Shown one piece after another: positions 8,611 to 17,027 of a stretch of DNA of 64,000 nucleotides. The notes below the pieces were generated by a model. It was not told where the DNA came from, made no database searches, and saw nothing but the letters and a program-made list of their open reading frames with translations. Every line of letters begins with the position of its first letter. The stretch's first letter is position 1. The DNA comes from Rhodoferax koreense (GTDB lineage: Bacteria > Pseudomonadota > Gammaproteobacteria > Burkholderiales > Burkholderiaceae_C). Where the stretch lies: the NCBI RefSeq assembly GCF_001955695.1, contig NZ_CP019236.1, positions 682,001 to 746,000 on the forward strand, read 5' to 3'. Position numbers and translations under genes: made by a program.

Positions 8611-9471
8611 TCAACCCGCAGCGACAATCGGATTTCGAAGAGTTCCTAGCCCGCCTGCACTGATCTCGCAAACATCGCCAGGGACCATCCACAGCGGCGG
8701 CTTGCGTGCTGCGCCCACGCCAGCTGGCGTTCCTGTGACGACAACATCACCTGGGCGCAAAGTCATAACCGCACTCAATTCGGCGATCAGCGTAGGAATA
8801 TCGAAAATCAGATCGTCCGTGTTTCCGTCTTGCACCAGATTGCCATTTAGGCGAGTTTGCAGCGACAGTCCCTTTGCACCTTCGGGCAGCTCGTCGGCTG
8901 TCACGAGATATGGGCCAAAAGCACCTGTCTTGTCGAAATTCTTACCGATAGTCCATTGTGGCGTCCGGGTTTGATAGTCGCGCAATGACGCATCGTTGAA
9001 CAATGAATAACCAAAAACATGTTTGAGCGCTGCCGATTTTGAAATGTTTCGCCCGCCAATTCCAATCACAAATGCAATTTCACCCTCGTAGTCAAGCTGC
9101 TCAGACGTCTGAGGCCTTTCAATCGCATCTCCATGGCCGATCAAACTTGAATTGAAACGAGAGAACACGGTCGGATAAGCTGGCGGCACAAATCCACTTT
9201 CAGCCGAATGATCTACATAATTCAGACCAATACAAATGATTTTTTCTGGCGAGAGCAGCGGCGGTCTAAGCGAAACCTGCGCCAAATCCACATCTTCGCC
9301 AAGCGAAAGAGCGCGCGTCAGTTTTCGGATGGCGTTCGGGCCACCTTCCAGCGCGGTCTGCAAATCGCCAGCGATGCCCAATTTATCTAAGAAAAGTCCT
9401 TTAAAGTCCATTCCATCAAGGGCTACAGCCAAGCCATCGCGGCCGTGCTCTGAGAAGCGTGCAATCTTCAT
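8611..9471 (-). CDS. Fumarylacetoacetate hydrolase (FAH) family protein
   Basis: A 286-residue FAH-fold enzyme. The metal-binding acids are visible as Glu129 and Glu131 in DYEGEIAF and Asp160 in LFNDASLRDYQ. Other family blocks are IICIGLNYVDHSAESG, QWTIGKNFDKTGAFGP and the C-terminal VVTGTPAGVG. Family members hydrolyse C-C bonds of acylpyruvates, or decarboxylate or isomerise products of homoprotocatechuate meta-cleavage; related ones split 2,4-diketo-3-deoxy sugar acids. It is the fifth gene of the operon, between the MhpD-like hydratase and the MR-like enzyme, so it probably acts on a 2-oxo acid made by a neighbour. The exact reaction cannot be assigned. Confidence 0.85.
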   Translation of the reverse strand: MKIARFSEHGRDGLAVALDGMDFKGLFLDKLGIAGDLQTALEGGPNAIRKLTRALSLGEDVDLAQVSLRPPLLSPEKIICIGLNYVDHSAESGFVPPAYPTVFSRFNSSLIGHGDAIERPQTSEQLDYEGEIAFVIGIGGRNISKSAALKHVFGYSLFNDASLRDYQTRTPQWTIGKNFDKTGAFGPYLVTADELPEGAKGLSLQTRLNGNLVQDGNTDDLIFDIPTLIAELSAVMTLRPGDVVVTGTPAGVGAARKPPLWMVPGDVCEISAGGLGTLRNPIVAAG

Positions 9472-9525
9472 ATTAATTCCAGTGTCGTAAGTATTTAAAA
9501 CAATTCACCCGTGGAAAAATTCAAT

Positions 9526-10290
9526 CTAATTAACCACATTAACGTCCACAACACCGAGCCCGGAGAACTCGGCTCGAATGTGATCTCCCGATGAAACAGG
9601 AAGCTGACGCAGAAATGAACCAGTCATGACGACCATGCCTTCAGTAAGCTGACGCTGGTATTTCTCCAGCCGCTGCTTTAGCCACAAGATCGAATTCAGC
9701 GGATTTCCCAACACAACCTCACCGGGAGCGGAGTCAATCAGCGATGTGTTTTTGAACAACGCACAAACGACTTGCCTGTAATCTCTATCGATTTGATGCC
9801 TGACGGGCTGGCCTAGAACGATTCCAGTGTGTTCCGCGTTGTCAGCAAAAGCCACGCCCATATCGAGAACTGTTACACGCTTCTCGATGTACTCGAATGC
9901 TGGGTATACAAAATCAACAGACTCAGCCATGTCGTCAAGCGTACGGGCGGATTTGATATTTTTGTTGAGCTGAAATGCCAGTTCGCATTCAATGTGCGGT
10001 TGAATAAGCTGGCTCGAAGCTAAGGCAGCCCCAGACCAAAGCACTTTATTTTCATAAATCGATCCGAATCCAGGCTCGGAAACTCCGAGTTGTTGCTGAA
10101 CAGCCTTGTTGGTTGCCGCAACCTTCCAACCAAATCGGCGAATCCCGTGGGCTTCATAGCGATCTCCCACTTGAATCTGAATAAGACTGCCTTCATCAAC
10201 AGAAAGTTGGCCAGCCCATTGCATAGGCGTAGGCGTTCGTTCCCAAGCGGATCTCCAGAAAGATTCAAGTACTTCGTGCTTTTCAGTCAT
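9526..10290 (-). CDS. 2-keto-4-pentenoate hydratase (MhpD)-like protein
   Basis: A 254-residue member of the MhpD/DmpE/DmpH branch of the FAH superfamily, which hydrates 2-hydroxy-dienoates or decarboxylates oxalocrotonate in meta-cleavage pathways. The motifs seen are FGWKVAATN (residues 53-61), EPGFGSIYEN, the metal-binding Glu101/Glu103 in HIECELAF, the DMAESVDFVYPAFE segment and the C-terminal GDHIRAEFSGLGVV. It sits 54 bases upstream of the FAH gene, in a pairing typical of aromatic or homoaromatic degradation operons. However, no ring-cleavage dioxygenase is present here. Whether it is a hydratase or a decarboxylase cannot be told. Confidence 0.82.
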   Translation of the reverse strand: MTEKHEVLESFWRSAWERTPTPMQWAGQLSVDEGSLIQIQVGDRYEAHGIRRFGWKVAATNKAVQQQLGVSEPGFGSIYENKVLWSGAALASSQLIQPHIECELAFQLNKNIKSARTLDDMAESVDFVYPAFEYIEKRVTVLDMGVAFADNAEHTGIVLGQPVRHQIDRDYRQVVCALFKNTSLIDSAPGEVVLGNPLNSILWLKQRLEKYQRQLTEGMVVMTGSFLRQLPVSSGDHIRAEFSGLGVVDVNVVN

Positions 10291-10403
10291 GATGCTGGAT
10301 CCTGTAAAAAATCTAACAGTGCTATCTGGTTATGTGACGCGGTATGTACGATGTCGATGCTTGTAGTCAGTACTCTCGGCTGGGCCGCGAAATTCAAAAA
10401 TTC

Positions 10404-11633
10404 TCAATTTATTTGTGAGAGGTTTTCTGAGTCGATGAGTAGCGCGCCAGCATCAAAGAGCGAATTAACATGCTCCTCTGACACTCCGATACTCGAAAGT
10501 ACCTCTCGGTTGTGCTCGCCTCGGAATGCAGGCGATCCAGGAGGCGTTAGTTCATCCTTGGAAAACCGCCACGGACGACCGGGCAATATGTACTCTCCGC
10601 CGCGGCGGTTCGGCACACGCTCTACTGCGCGCCAATGTTCAGCCCACACTGAGGTAGTCAAGGCATGCGCCGTACGGATCACACCCATCGCGATTTTCGC
10701 TTCGTCCAATTGGCAATCGAGAGCTGCAAGGCTTTGAAATGTGTAGAACCATGTCTGCACTATCCGATGCAAGTCGGCCACATTCTGTTTTCGAGCGGTC
10801 GCCGTTGCAAAGCGCACGTCAGACGCTAGGTCAGGTCGACGCATCGCTTTAAGAAAGAATGGAAACGTAAGAGAGCCAACCAAGCTCGCACTCAACACGA
10901 TCTGCTCACCGTTCGGTCCTTCAAAGAAAGGACAATCCGCCGCTCCGAGAATGGGTGGTTCGTCGTTAAGTTCCTCCGGATTCAGATCGAAATGTGCACG
11001 CTCACTCGTTGCGAGCATCGTGGCAGCCATCGGAACATCGACGTGCTGACCAACACCGGTCAAGGACCGCCGGTTCAACGCCGCCAATGCGGCGATTGCG
11101 CCTTGCAAGCCGGTATACACATCAGCATGCGAGAGACTGTCGGTCATTGACCGCTCTAACGCTGCGCCGTAATGGTCCAGACTATTACGCGTAAATCCAG
11201 ACTCTGCCTGAATTACAGGTGCGTATGCCATCCTGCTGGCCCAAGGTCCGAGTTGGCCATACCCGGAGATGGATACATAGATCAAGCGCGAATTGCGCGC
11301 TGCCAAGGTCTCATAATCCAATCCCAGAAACTTCATCGTTCCGGCGCGGAAGTTCTCAACGACAACATCTGCTTCGTCACATAGCTTGAGGATGACGTCG
11401 AGTGCTCCCGGCACGTTGAGATCAATGCAGACGTTGCGCTTTCCAGCGTTCTGCTGCGCGTAGTATCCCGACATGCCCGAAGACCTTGGGTAGGCGAACC
11501 GGGAAAGGTCTTGCCGTGGCGGTTCGACCTTGATCACATCGGCACCCAGATCCATCAAGGTTCGGGCACACAATGGGCCGGCGAGCACACGTGAAAAGTC
11601 AACGACTCTGATTCCACTTAGTGGGCCGCTCAT
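10404..11633 (-). CDS. Class III CoA-transferase (CaiB/BaiF family)
   Basis: A 409-residue formyl-CoA transferase-type enzyme, which moves CoA between carboxylic acids through an aspartyl thioester. The N-terminal block LSGIRVVDFSRVLAGPLCAR, the ADVIKVEPP motif, the VVENFRAG segment and SISGYGQLGPW are all present. The predicted catalytic aspartate is Asp171 in SHADVYTGLQGA. The start codon lies 2 bases past the stop of the upstream enoyl-CoA hydratase gene, so the pair is translationally linked and presumably works in sequence: CoA activation of the substrate, then hydration. The donor acid is unknown; succinyl-CoA is common for catabolic members. Confidence 0.9.
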   Translation of the reverse strand: MSGPLSGIRVVDFSRVLAGPLCARTLMDLGADVIKVEPPRQDLSRFAYPRSSGMSGYYAQQNAGKRNVCIDLNVPGALDVILKLCDEADVVVENFRAGTMKFLGLDYETLAARNSRLIYVSISGYGQLGPWASRMAYAPVIQAESGFTRNSLDHYGAALERSMTDSLSHADVYTGLQGAIAALAALNRRSLTGVGQHVDVPMAATMLATSERAHFDLNPEELNDEPPILGAADCPFFEGPNGEQIVLSASLVGSLTFPFFLKAMRRPDLASDVRFATATARKQNVADLHRIVQTWFYTFQSLAALDCQLDEAKIAMGVIRTAHALTTSVWAEHWRAVERVPNRRGGEYILPGRPWRFSKDELTPPGSPAFRGEHNREVLSSIGVSEEHVNSLFDAGALLIDSENLSQIN

Positions 11634-11635
11634 GG

Positions 11636-12439
11636 CTAAACCCCCTCGTATTTGGTCGAGCCCAAATCGCCTGCTTTGTACGCAGCAAGCCCGAGCACGA
11701 GGTCCTTGGAAGCCCAGATTGAGGCCTGAAGCTGCGTCATCGCCGCGTCTGCGGCGGCCACTCCCTGACTCACAGAAATGCGAATTAGTTGCTTTGATGC
11801 GGTGTGAGCGACAGTGGGGCCGGCAGCGATTTCGTTAGCAATGCTCAACGTGGCCGACTGCAATCGGTCGTCTGGGACCACCAAGTTAAGCAAGTTCCAT
11901 CGCTCCAGAGTAGAGGCGTCGTATCTGCGTCCAAGAATCGCCATCTCACTTGCGCGCAATGCACCGGCGCGTTGGGTAATCCGCTGGACTGCACCCATCA
12001 AAGGATGCAAGCCGACAACCACTTCAACACATCCCAGCTTCGCCGACTCGGATGCAATGATGTAGTCGCAAGCGATTGCCAATTCCAATCCCCCCCCCAC
12101 GCAGATGCCGTGCACGCTAGCGATTACTGGCAATCGACATGATTCGAATCGACTGAGAAATCCGGGAAGGTCATACGGATGTGCACGACCCGCGATAGCG
12201 GCGTTTCGCACTTCATTCAAATAGTCGACGTCCGCGCCTGCAGAGAAATTCTTGAGACCGCTGCGCAGAATTACCGCTCGTGACCCTGCGGACTCAGCTG
12301 CGGACAGACCATCCAGTACCGCGTCCAAAAATGCAATACTCATAAAATTGTGCGGGCGTGCTTCCATCGACAAAATGGAAACTGGGCCGTCAACACTATG
12401 CTTAATCAAATCATTCACAATTCCGCCTCTTTCTGTCAT
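11636..12439 (-). CDS. Enoyl-CoA hydratase/isomerase family protein
   Basis: A 267-residue crotonase-fold enzyme. The oxyanion-hole loops are FSAGADVDYL (residues 65-74) and GICVGGGLELAIACDY (111-126), and Glu139 in the VEVVVGLHP segment is placed like the first catalytic glutamate of enoyl-CoA hydratase. Substrate may be an unsaturated acyl-CoA produced after CoA transfer by the next gene. ATG 12439 is used; no Shine-Dalgarno stands out, and the valine at residue 8 could also start the protein. It lies 95 bases after the Bug receptor gene in the same operon. Confidence 0.87.
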   Translation of the reverse strand: MTERGGIVNDLIKHSVDGPVSILSMEARPHNFMSIAFLDAVLDGLSAAESAGSRAVILRSGLKNFSAGADVDYLNEVRNAAIAGRAHPYDLPGFLSRFESCRLPVIASVHGICVGGGLELAIACDYIIASESAKLGCVEVVVGLHPLMGAVQRITQRAGALRASEMAILGRRYDASTLERWNLLNLVVPDDRLQSATLSIANEIAAGPTVAHTASKQLIRISVSQGVAAADAAMTQLQASIWASKDLVLGLAAYKAGDLGSTKYEGV

Positions 12440-12534
12440 ACGTTAGATACTTTGGGCCACATAACATTTAGAGCCCGCCGTGGTGCACTCCGAGTTGCAA
12501 AAATTTCTTTCGGCAAAGACCGCGCTTCAAGAGG

Positions 12535-13548
12535 TCACTGCGGCTGCAATTTGAACTTGACCGCCATATCTGCGTACTGCTTGATAGCCGATGCGTAAAA
12601 GACATCAGCTTCTTTCAGCGACATACCGAATGGCTTGGCGGCACTATCTTTGGCAAATCTCTGGAATTCCGGCGTTTCAATCGCCTTGCGAATAGCGATG
12701 TTTAGCCTTTCGGCAACGCTCTCAGGCACATCCCGCTTCACCATAATCACACTCCAGGAGGCGTATTCAAACGTGCGATCACGCCCCTCCGCGAGAGTTG
12801 CTACGTCGGGGATCTCAGCGTTGCGCTGCGATGCAGCTAGGCCGACTGGAATGATCCGGCCCTCTTTGATCATAGAAATGCTGTTGGCTGCAATAGGCAA
12901 AAAGGCCAAGTCGACATGGTTCCCGAGAAGATCCTGAATGATTGGCGCCCCTCCCTTATAGGGCACTCCTGTGATTTGCATTCCGGCGAACGAGGCAAAG
13001 TCTTCACTGGCCAAATGCGATAGCGATCCAAGACCCTGGTGCGCGATGGATAGCCCTCCCTGCGTTGTTTTACTCATCTCAACTAAATCTTTGAGCTTTT
13101 TTCCTGCAAGCCCTGGCCGAGCTACAAGAATGAAGTCACTGCGAGATAATGGGGTGATCAGCCTAAAGTCGGTCGCCTTGTATTGGGCGGACGACAACAC
13201 AAGTGGCGCGAGAATCAGATCGTTCGCGTGGGCGAGCAGCGTATATCCGTCCGACGACGCTCTCGCGACGTTCATGACGCCAATGGCACCACCTACGCCC
13301 GGAAGGTTTTCAACTACGACGGGTTGACCAAGCGAACTTTGAAGCGATGCGAGAATTTGCCTGACAACTCCGTCTACTCCACCTCCGGCCGGAAACGCCA
13401 CCTTGATTACTATTGGCTTTGACGGATATTGCTCGCTACTAGCGCTGTATTGCGGCAGAGAGAAAGCCATTGCGATCAGACTGAATATGACCGCCTTCCA
13501 ACATGCAGAAATTTTCTTGACCGAGGTGAGGGGATGATGGATTAACAC
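12535..13548 (-). CDS. Bug-family solute-binding receptor, first gene of the catabolic operon
   Basis: A 337-residue TctC/Bug periplasmic receptor with a long N-terminal signal (hydrophobic core AVIFSLIAMAFSL, then YSASSEQYPSKPI). Bug hallmarks are VAFPAGGGVDGVVRQI, ENLPGVGGAIGVMNVARASS, VPYKGGAPIIQDLLGN and EIPDVATLAEG. The start is GTG at 13548, supported by GGAG six bases upstream. As promoter-proximal gene of a seven-gene minus-strand operon it probably captures the acid that the enzymes downstream degrade. Partner TctA/TctB genes are absent. G+C content is lower than in the other two Bug genes, in line with separate acquisition of the operon. Confidence 0.9.
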   Translation of the reverse strand: MLIHHPLTSVKKISACWKAVIFSLIAMAFSLPQYSASSEQYPSKPIVIKVAFPAGGGVDGVVRQILASLQSSLGQPVVVENLPGVGGAIGVMNVARASSDGYTLLAHANDLILAPLVLSSAQYKATDFRLITPLSRSDFILVARPGLAGKKLKDLVEMSKTTQGGLSIAHQGLGSLSHLASEDFASFAGMQITGVPYKGGAPIIQDLLGNHVDLAFLPIAANSISMIKEGRIIPVGLAASQRNAEIPDVATLAEGRDRTFEYASWSVIMVKRDVPESVAERLNIAIRKAIETPEFQRFAKDSAAKPFGMSLKEADVFYASAIKQYADMAVKFKLQPQ

Positions 13549-13578
13549 TTTTGTCTCCTGGGCGTATTGGATTGCGAG

Positions 13579-13599
13579 GCTTGACCCAACGGGTCAAGC
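13579..13599. promoter_or_regulatory. Perfect palindrome upstream of the catabolic operon
   Basis: GCTTGACCC (13579-13587) and GGGTCAAGC (13591-13599) form a perfect 9-base inverted repeat with centre AAC, 31 bases upstream of the GTG start of the Bug gene. Position and symmetry fit a repressor or activator operator; a stem-loop in the leader mRNA is an alternative. No regulator gene lies next to it, except the gntR fragment at 14376-14556. Confidence 0.5.
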
Positions 13600-13724
13600 T
13601 GCCGGGCCTCGACTAACGGTTACCTCCCACTCATCCAGCGTCGGACAATGCTCGGTTGCGTAAGCCGTTTGTTGATATTACACAGAAAAATCTATTTTTT
13701 CAACAGGTTTGTGGGTGCGGCCGT

Positions 13725-14215
13725 GAACTTCTGTTTTGCGAGGTCGCCGGCTCGCCATGTCAAACGTGTGAGGGTGTGCGCAGCCAACGTGCACGACAAA
13801 CACCCGCTGCCCGATCTGCTGGTTGTGAAGCCGTCGTACTCCAGGCCGCGCGTGAGCGATGACAACGCCTATGCCGAGTCGCGGTTTCGCACCGCCAAGT
13901 ACCGCCCTGAGTTCCCTGCCAAGGGCTTTGGCGACCTGCACGCTGCTCGCCGCCTGGGCCAGTGCATTCGTGCGTTGGTACAGCGTCGAACATCGCCATA
14001 GCGGCATTCGCTACGTCACGCCTGCACAGCGCCATGCTGGCCTTGATGCGGTGATCGCACGCGCTCTACACCCAGGCGCGCGAGCGCCATCCGGCGCACT
14101 GGGCGCGCAGCACGCGCAACTGAACACCAGCGGGCGCGGTGACACTGAATCCGGAGCGTGACAGCGTGGCCGCGGCCGACGTGGACCGCTTACGTAAACA
14201 GCGCTTGGCTGCATG
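13725..14215 (+). pseudogene. IS3-family OrfB (DDE transposase) remnant, left copy
   Basis: The segment SRPRVSDDNAYAESRFRTAK then YRPEFPAKGFGDL (around 13840-13940) is the DDE-motif end of an IS3-family transposase. A frameshift near 13960-13990 separates it from VRWYSVEHRHSGIRYVTPAQ and RHAGLDAVIARAL. A further frame change precedes RDSVAAADVDRLRKQRLAA (about 14158-14215), which ends at the stop near 14213. There is no intact frame, no start and no visible inverted repeats. From position 14000 on it is almost identical to 39616-39991. Confidence 0.75.
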
Positions 14216-14375
14216 ACTCAGGCGACAACTATCTTGACACGGGCAGGAGTCGCGAAGCCTGAGCTTCAAGCACAGGGGGCAACTGTGGGAGCAGTGGACT
14301 GCGCGGGGCCTGGCGGCAACCACCGCGGCCGACCCGCAGCTGCTCACGCTGATTGCCCAACGCTAGGCGGGTCAC
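14000..14375 (+). repeat. 376-base direct repeat, left copy
   Basis: Positions 14000-14375 match 39616-39991 at a constant offset of 25,616 with only about three substitutions that I could find (for example near 14166, 14334 and 14346). The repeat covers the last part of the IS3 remnant plus some 160 bases beyond its stop. The two copies have the same orientation, so homologous recombination between them would excise or duplicate the 25.6 kb in between. Confidence 0.9.
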
Positions 14376-14556
14376 AGTGAGAGATATCGATGGCTATCGT
14401 TGCTGCACGCGAACCGTGCAGCGTGATCTCAACAGTGAGCATGAAGAGTTAGCGAAAGCGGTTGTTGAACGGAGGCCGCAGCTCGCGTGCGAGCTACTAG
14501 GCACTCACCTCAATCGAACAGTAGACTATCTGCTCGGTACAGACTTTCTCAGATAG
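14376..14556 (+). pseudogene. 3' fragment of a gntR gene (duplicate of 41305-41484)
   Basis: This 181-base stretch is nearly identical to the last 180 bases of the intact GntR gene at 40813-41484 and encodes the same C-terminal FCD-domain end (ELLGTHLNRTVDYLLGTDFL). It is joined at the trinucleotide CAC directly to the IS3 remnant; the 1,313 bases that separate these parts in the right-hand copy are missing. An extra C near 14420 shifts the frame. It is not expressible as a regulator. Confidence 0.88.
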
Positions 14557-14589
14557 TGTTGGCGTTGCACCGGGCGCCAGGGATTCGCA

Positions 14590-15237
14590 AAGGCGCGCAC
14601 GACGCAGGCCAATCAGATCCGTGGCCTCCTCGGCGAGTTCGGTCTCATCGTCCCCCAAGGCATCGGCTACATCGCCTCTCGAGTCCCGGAGCTGATCGAA
14701 GATGCCAACAACGAATTGCCTGGCTCCTTTCGCGTCTTCATCCAGCGGCTGCTCGACCACCTCAAGGAACTTGGGCGGCAGGTCGAAGAGCTGGAGGCGC
14801 AGACCAAAGCATGGCATCGAAGTAGCGATCTCAGCACCAAGCTCGCCCAGGTGCCCGGCATCGGTCCGATCACAGCGAGCGCGTTGGTAGCCTCCATCGG
14901 GGATGCGAAGAACTTCGACGGCGGCCGGCAACTGACGGCGTGGTTGGGCCTGGTGCCCAGGCAACATTCCTCTGGAGGAAAGTCCAACCTACTGGGCATG
15001 AGCAACCGCGGCGACGGCTACCTTCGCACCTTGCTGATACATGGTGCGCGGTCGGTCATCAATCGCGCGGGGCAGAAGGCGGATCCGTGCAGTTGGGTTA
15101 ACGCAGTGGTGCAGCGACGCAACAAGAATGTCGCGGCGGTCGCGTTGGCCAATAAGAAAGCTCGAATCGTCTGGGCGCTGCTGGCTCATGACCGGCTCTA
15201 CGAGACGGGTTATAGCAAGGCGGCCGAGGTCGCGTGA
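14590..15237 (+). pseudogene. IS110/IS1111-family transposase, 5'-truncated
   Basis: An open frame without a proper start runs from about 14590 (ARTTQANQIRGLLGEFGLIV) to the stop at 15237. It holds the C-terminal Tnp_IS116/IS110/IS902 (helix-hairpin-helix) domain: VPGIGPITASALVASIGDAK, GRQLTAWLGLVPRQHSSGGK and GISNRGD-like GMSNRGDGYLRTLLIHGARS. The N-terminal DEDD RuvC-like half is absent, so it is inactive by itself. The lost 5' part is replaced by the gntR fragment, with 33 bases of unassigned sequence between. ATG at 14716 would give a 173-residue protein. Confidence 0.82.
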
Positions 15238-16058
15238 TCGAAGGCCAGTCGCGAAAGTCGCAAAACAACTTCAGGGAGAAATACCACCGATTGCTCAGGT
15301 GATCATGAAGTGATGGCAAGACGGTAAGACCGTGGTTGACCAAGCCCGCGCCGGACGAGGCACCTAGAGTGCGTGTAAGCGATCGAGGCGTCAACCAGCA
15401 GATCCCATCAGGGACCGCGGCCAAAAGCTGCACTCACAGTCCGAATGTACGGGAGCAATCTTCACCTTCGCGTCGCCATGAATTGAGAGACTGGCATAGG
15501 GGGCGTTCATCTACGTCCGGCCAACCCATCTTGATCCCCGCTACCAGGGCTAGGAGCATCGTGTTCACTACTCCACTTATTTCTTGGTGGACACCATCGT
15601 CATGGACACAAGCCCGCAACTCAAGACGGGATCACCGCGCGCTTACCTCGTGGCCGCAGACACGAGCACCATCGCATAGCCCTCGAAGCCCCGGATTGCG
15701 CGCGCCCGGCTAGGCCCGAATTCCGGCACAGAGCACTTCCCGAACACCGCGGTCGCCCTGGCCTCACAAATGCCGCATGCGCCGACGTCTTCCACGACGG
15801 CCGCAAATACTCACTGCCGGGTACCCCCCGGTATTCGCGTTAACCCGGAGACCTTCAATCCGTGGAGTTCGCGCGCAGTCAAGCAGTACTTCCTGCAAGC
15901 CCCAGTCGTTCGCGCCCGCACCGCCTATCGTTTGTGTGAGCGTGTTCCAAGACATGCCTTCGCGCAGTCCCAGGGCGCGCGTTCCGTCGGCTCGTCGTTG
16001 CGGGGTGCCGATGTCCGTGCAATCACTTGAAGCTCTTGCGAGCAAGGAGACAGAACAA
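15238..16058. other. Gene-poor gap behind the IS1111 remnant
   Basis: Some 820 bases. The first 150-200 bases look like the 3' flank of the IS110-type element. From 15563 a 39-codon frame without a start (YFLVDTIVMDTSPQLKTG onwards, stop at 15677) may be the tail of a lost gene; I do not recognise it. The rest up to the cupin gene has only short frames on both strands. It may hold the cupin promoter just before 16011, where an ATG in frame with the cupin also exists. Confidence 0.4.
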
Positions 16059-16511
16059 ATGGCCAAAATGAAAGCCAAGGAAGAGTACGTCCAGATAGAC
16101 GACATGCCGTGGGCGCCTTTTCCCGACGCCTTTTCAAAGGGGGGCATCACCTGGAGGCTGCTTTACGTCTCGCCGGAGGCTAGCAGTTGGACGGCCGTGT
16201 TCGAGTGTCCGGAGGGCTCGTCCTTCAATGCGCACTTCCACACCGGGCCGGGCGAATATTTCCTCTACAAGGGCCGCATGGACGTGCGCGGGGGCAAGGC
16301 CGAAGGAGGCGATACGGCGCTGGCGCCGGGCTACGGCTTCGAGTCTTCCGGCGCGCGCCACGACAAGACCTACTTCCCTGTCCCGAGCGCGTTCTACATG
16401 ACGTTTTCCGGGCCGCTCGCGTTCATCAACCCCGATGCAAGCGTGATTGCCAACATCGGCTGGGAAGAGGCGCAGGGCGCTTGGCAGGCGCACGTCGACG
16501 CGCATAGGTAG
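16059..16511 (+). CDS. Cupin-domain protein
   Basis: A 150-residue single-domain cupin. The metal-site motif is seen as FNAHFHTGPGEYFLYKGRMD, with two histidines and a glutamate, followed by the second cupin motif around GARHDKTYFPVPSAFYMTFS. It resembles the small cupins annotated near dihydroxyacetophenone-dioxygenase-like proteins, but a reaction cannot be assigned. ATG 16059 is preferred for the AAGGAG at 16044-16049; in-frame ATG 16011 would add 16 residues. It is followed after 38 bases by a glyoxalase-fold gene, so the two likely share a transcript. Confidence 0.8.
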   Translation: MAKMKAKEEYVQIDDMPWAPFPDAFSKGGITWRLLYVSPEASSWTAVFECPEGSSFNAHFHTGPGEYFLYKGRMDVRGGKAEGGDTALAPGYGFESSGARHDKTYFPVPSAFYMTFSGPLAFINPDASVIANIGWEEAQGAWQAHVDAHR

Positions 16512-16549
16512 ACGATCGAGTGCCTTGAACTCGGGCTCCGATTTCCCTC

Positions 16550-16945
16550 ATGTCCAAGATCATCCACACCATGATCCGGGTAGCCGACCTGGATCGTTCA
16601 ATACGCTTCTACGCCGACCTGTTGGATCTATCCGAGTCCCATCGGCTGGACTTTCCGGATTTCGCGCTGGTTTACTTGCGCAGCGGCGAGTGCGAATTCG
16701 AACTGGAGTTGACGCTGAACAAGGGCAGGGAGGAGCCCTACACCCACGGCAGCGGCTACGGGCACATCGCCGCCGTGGTCGACGATGCGAACGCCGAGAG
16801 GGCGCGCCTATTGGGCATGGGTTATCAGCCCGGAGATGTGAAGGAATTCAGGCGCGGGGAAGAACTGCTTGCGCGCTTCTTCTTCATCCAAGACCCGGAC
16901 GGGTACAAAATCGAAGTGCTAGAGCGCCACGGTCACTACCACTGA
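16550..16945 (+). CDS. Glyoxalase I-like VOC-family protein
   Basis: A 131-residue vicinal-oxygen-chelate protein with the two beta-alpha-beta-beta-beta modules of lactoylglutathione lyase. Likely metal ligands are His6 (IIHTMIRVADLDRS), a glutamate in the CEFELELT strand, the histidine of GYGHIAAVVDD and the glutamate of YKIEVLE. Lengths and spacing match bacterial GloA (about 130-135 residues). It may isomerise the glutathione adduct of methylglyoxal or of another 2-oxoaldehyde. It sits between a cupin and an AraC-type regulator on the same strand, and so could instead serve a dedicated catabolic step. Confidence 0.85.
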   Translation: MSKIIHTMIRVADLDRSIRFYADLLDLSESHRLDFPDFALVYLRSGECEFELELTLNKGREEPYTHGSGYGHIAAVVDDANAERARLLGMGYQPGDVKEFRRGEELLARFFFIQDPDGYKIEVLERHGHYH

Positions 16946-17027
16946 GTGCAAACCCCCTCGGCACCCGCGCCGCTCCCGGATATTCTGCATCGCGACCCAT
17001 CGGGGTCACGTGCACAACGGAGACAAC

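Noticed and set aside
15770..16058. N-terminal extension of the cupin frame to 15777
   Set aside because: The extension has no similarity, is arginine/serine-rich, and a strong ribosome site precedes ATG 16059.
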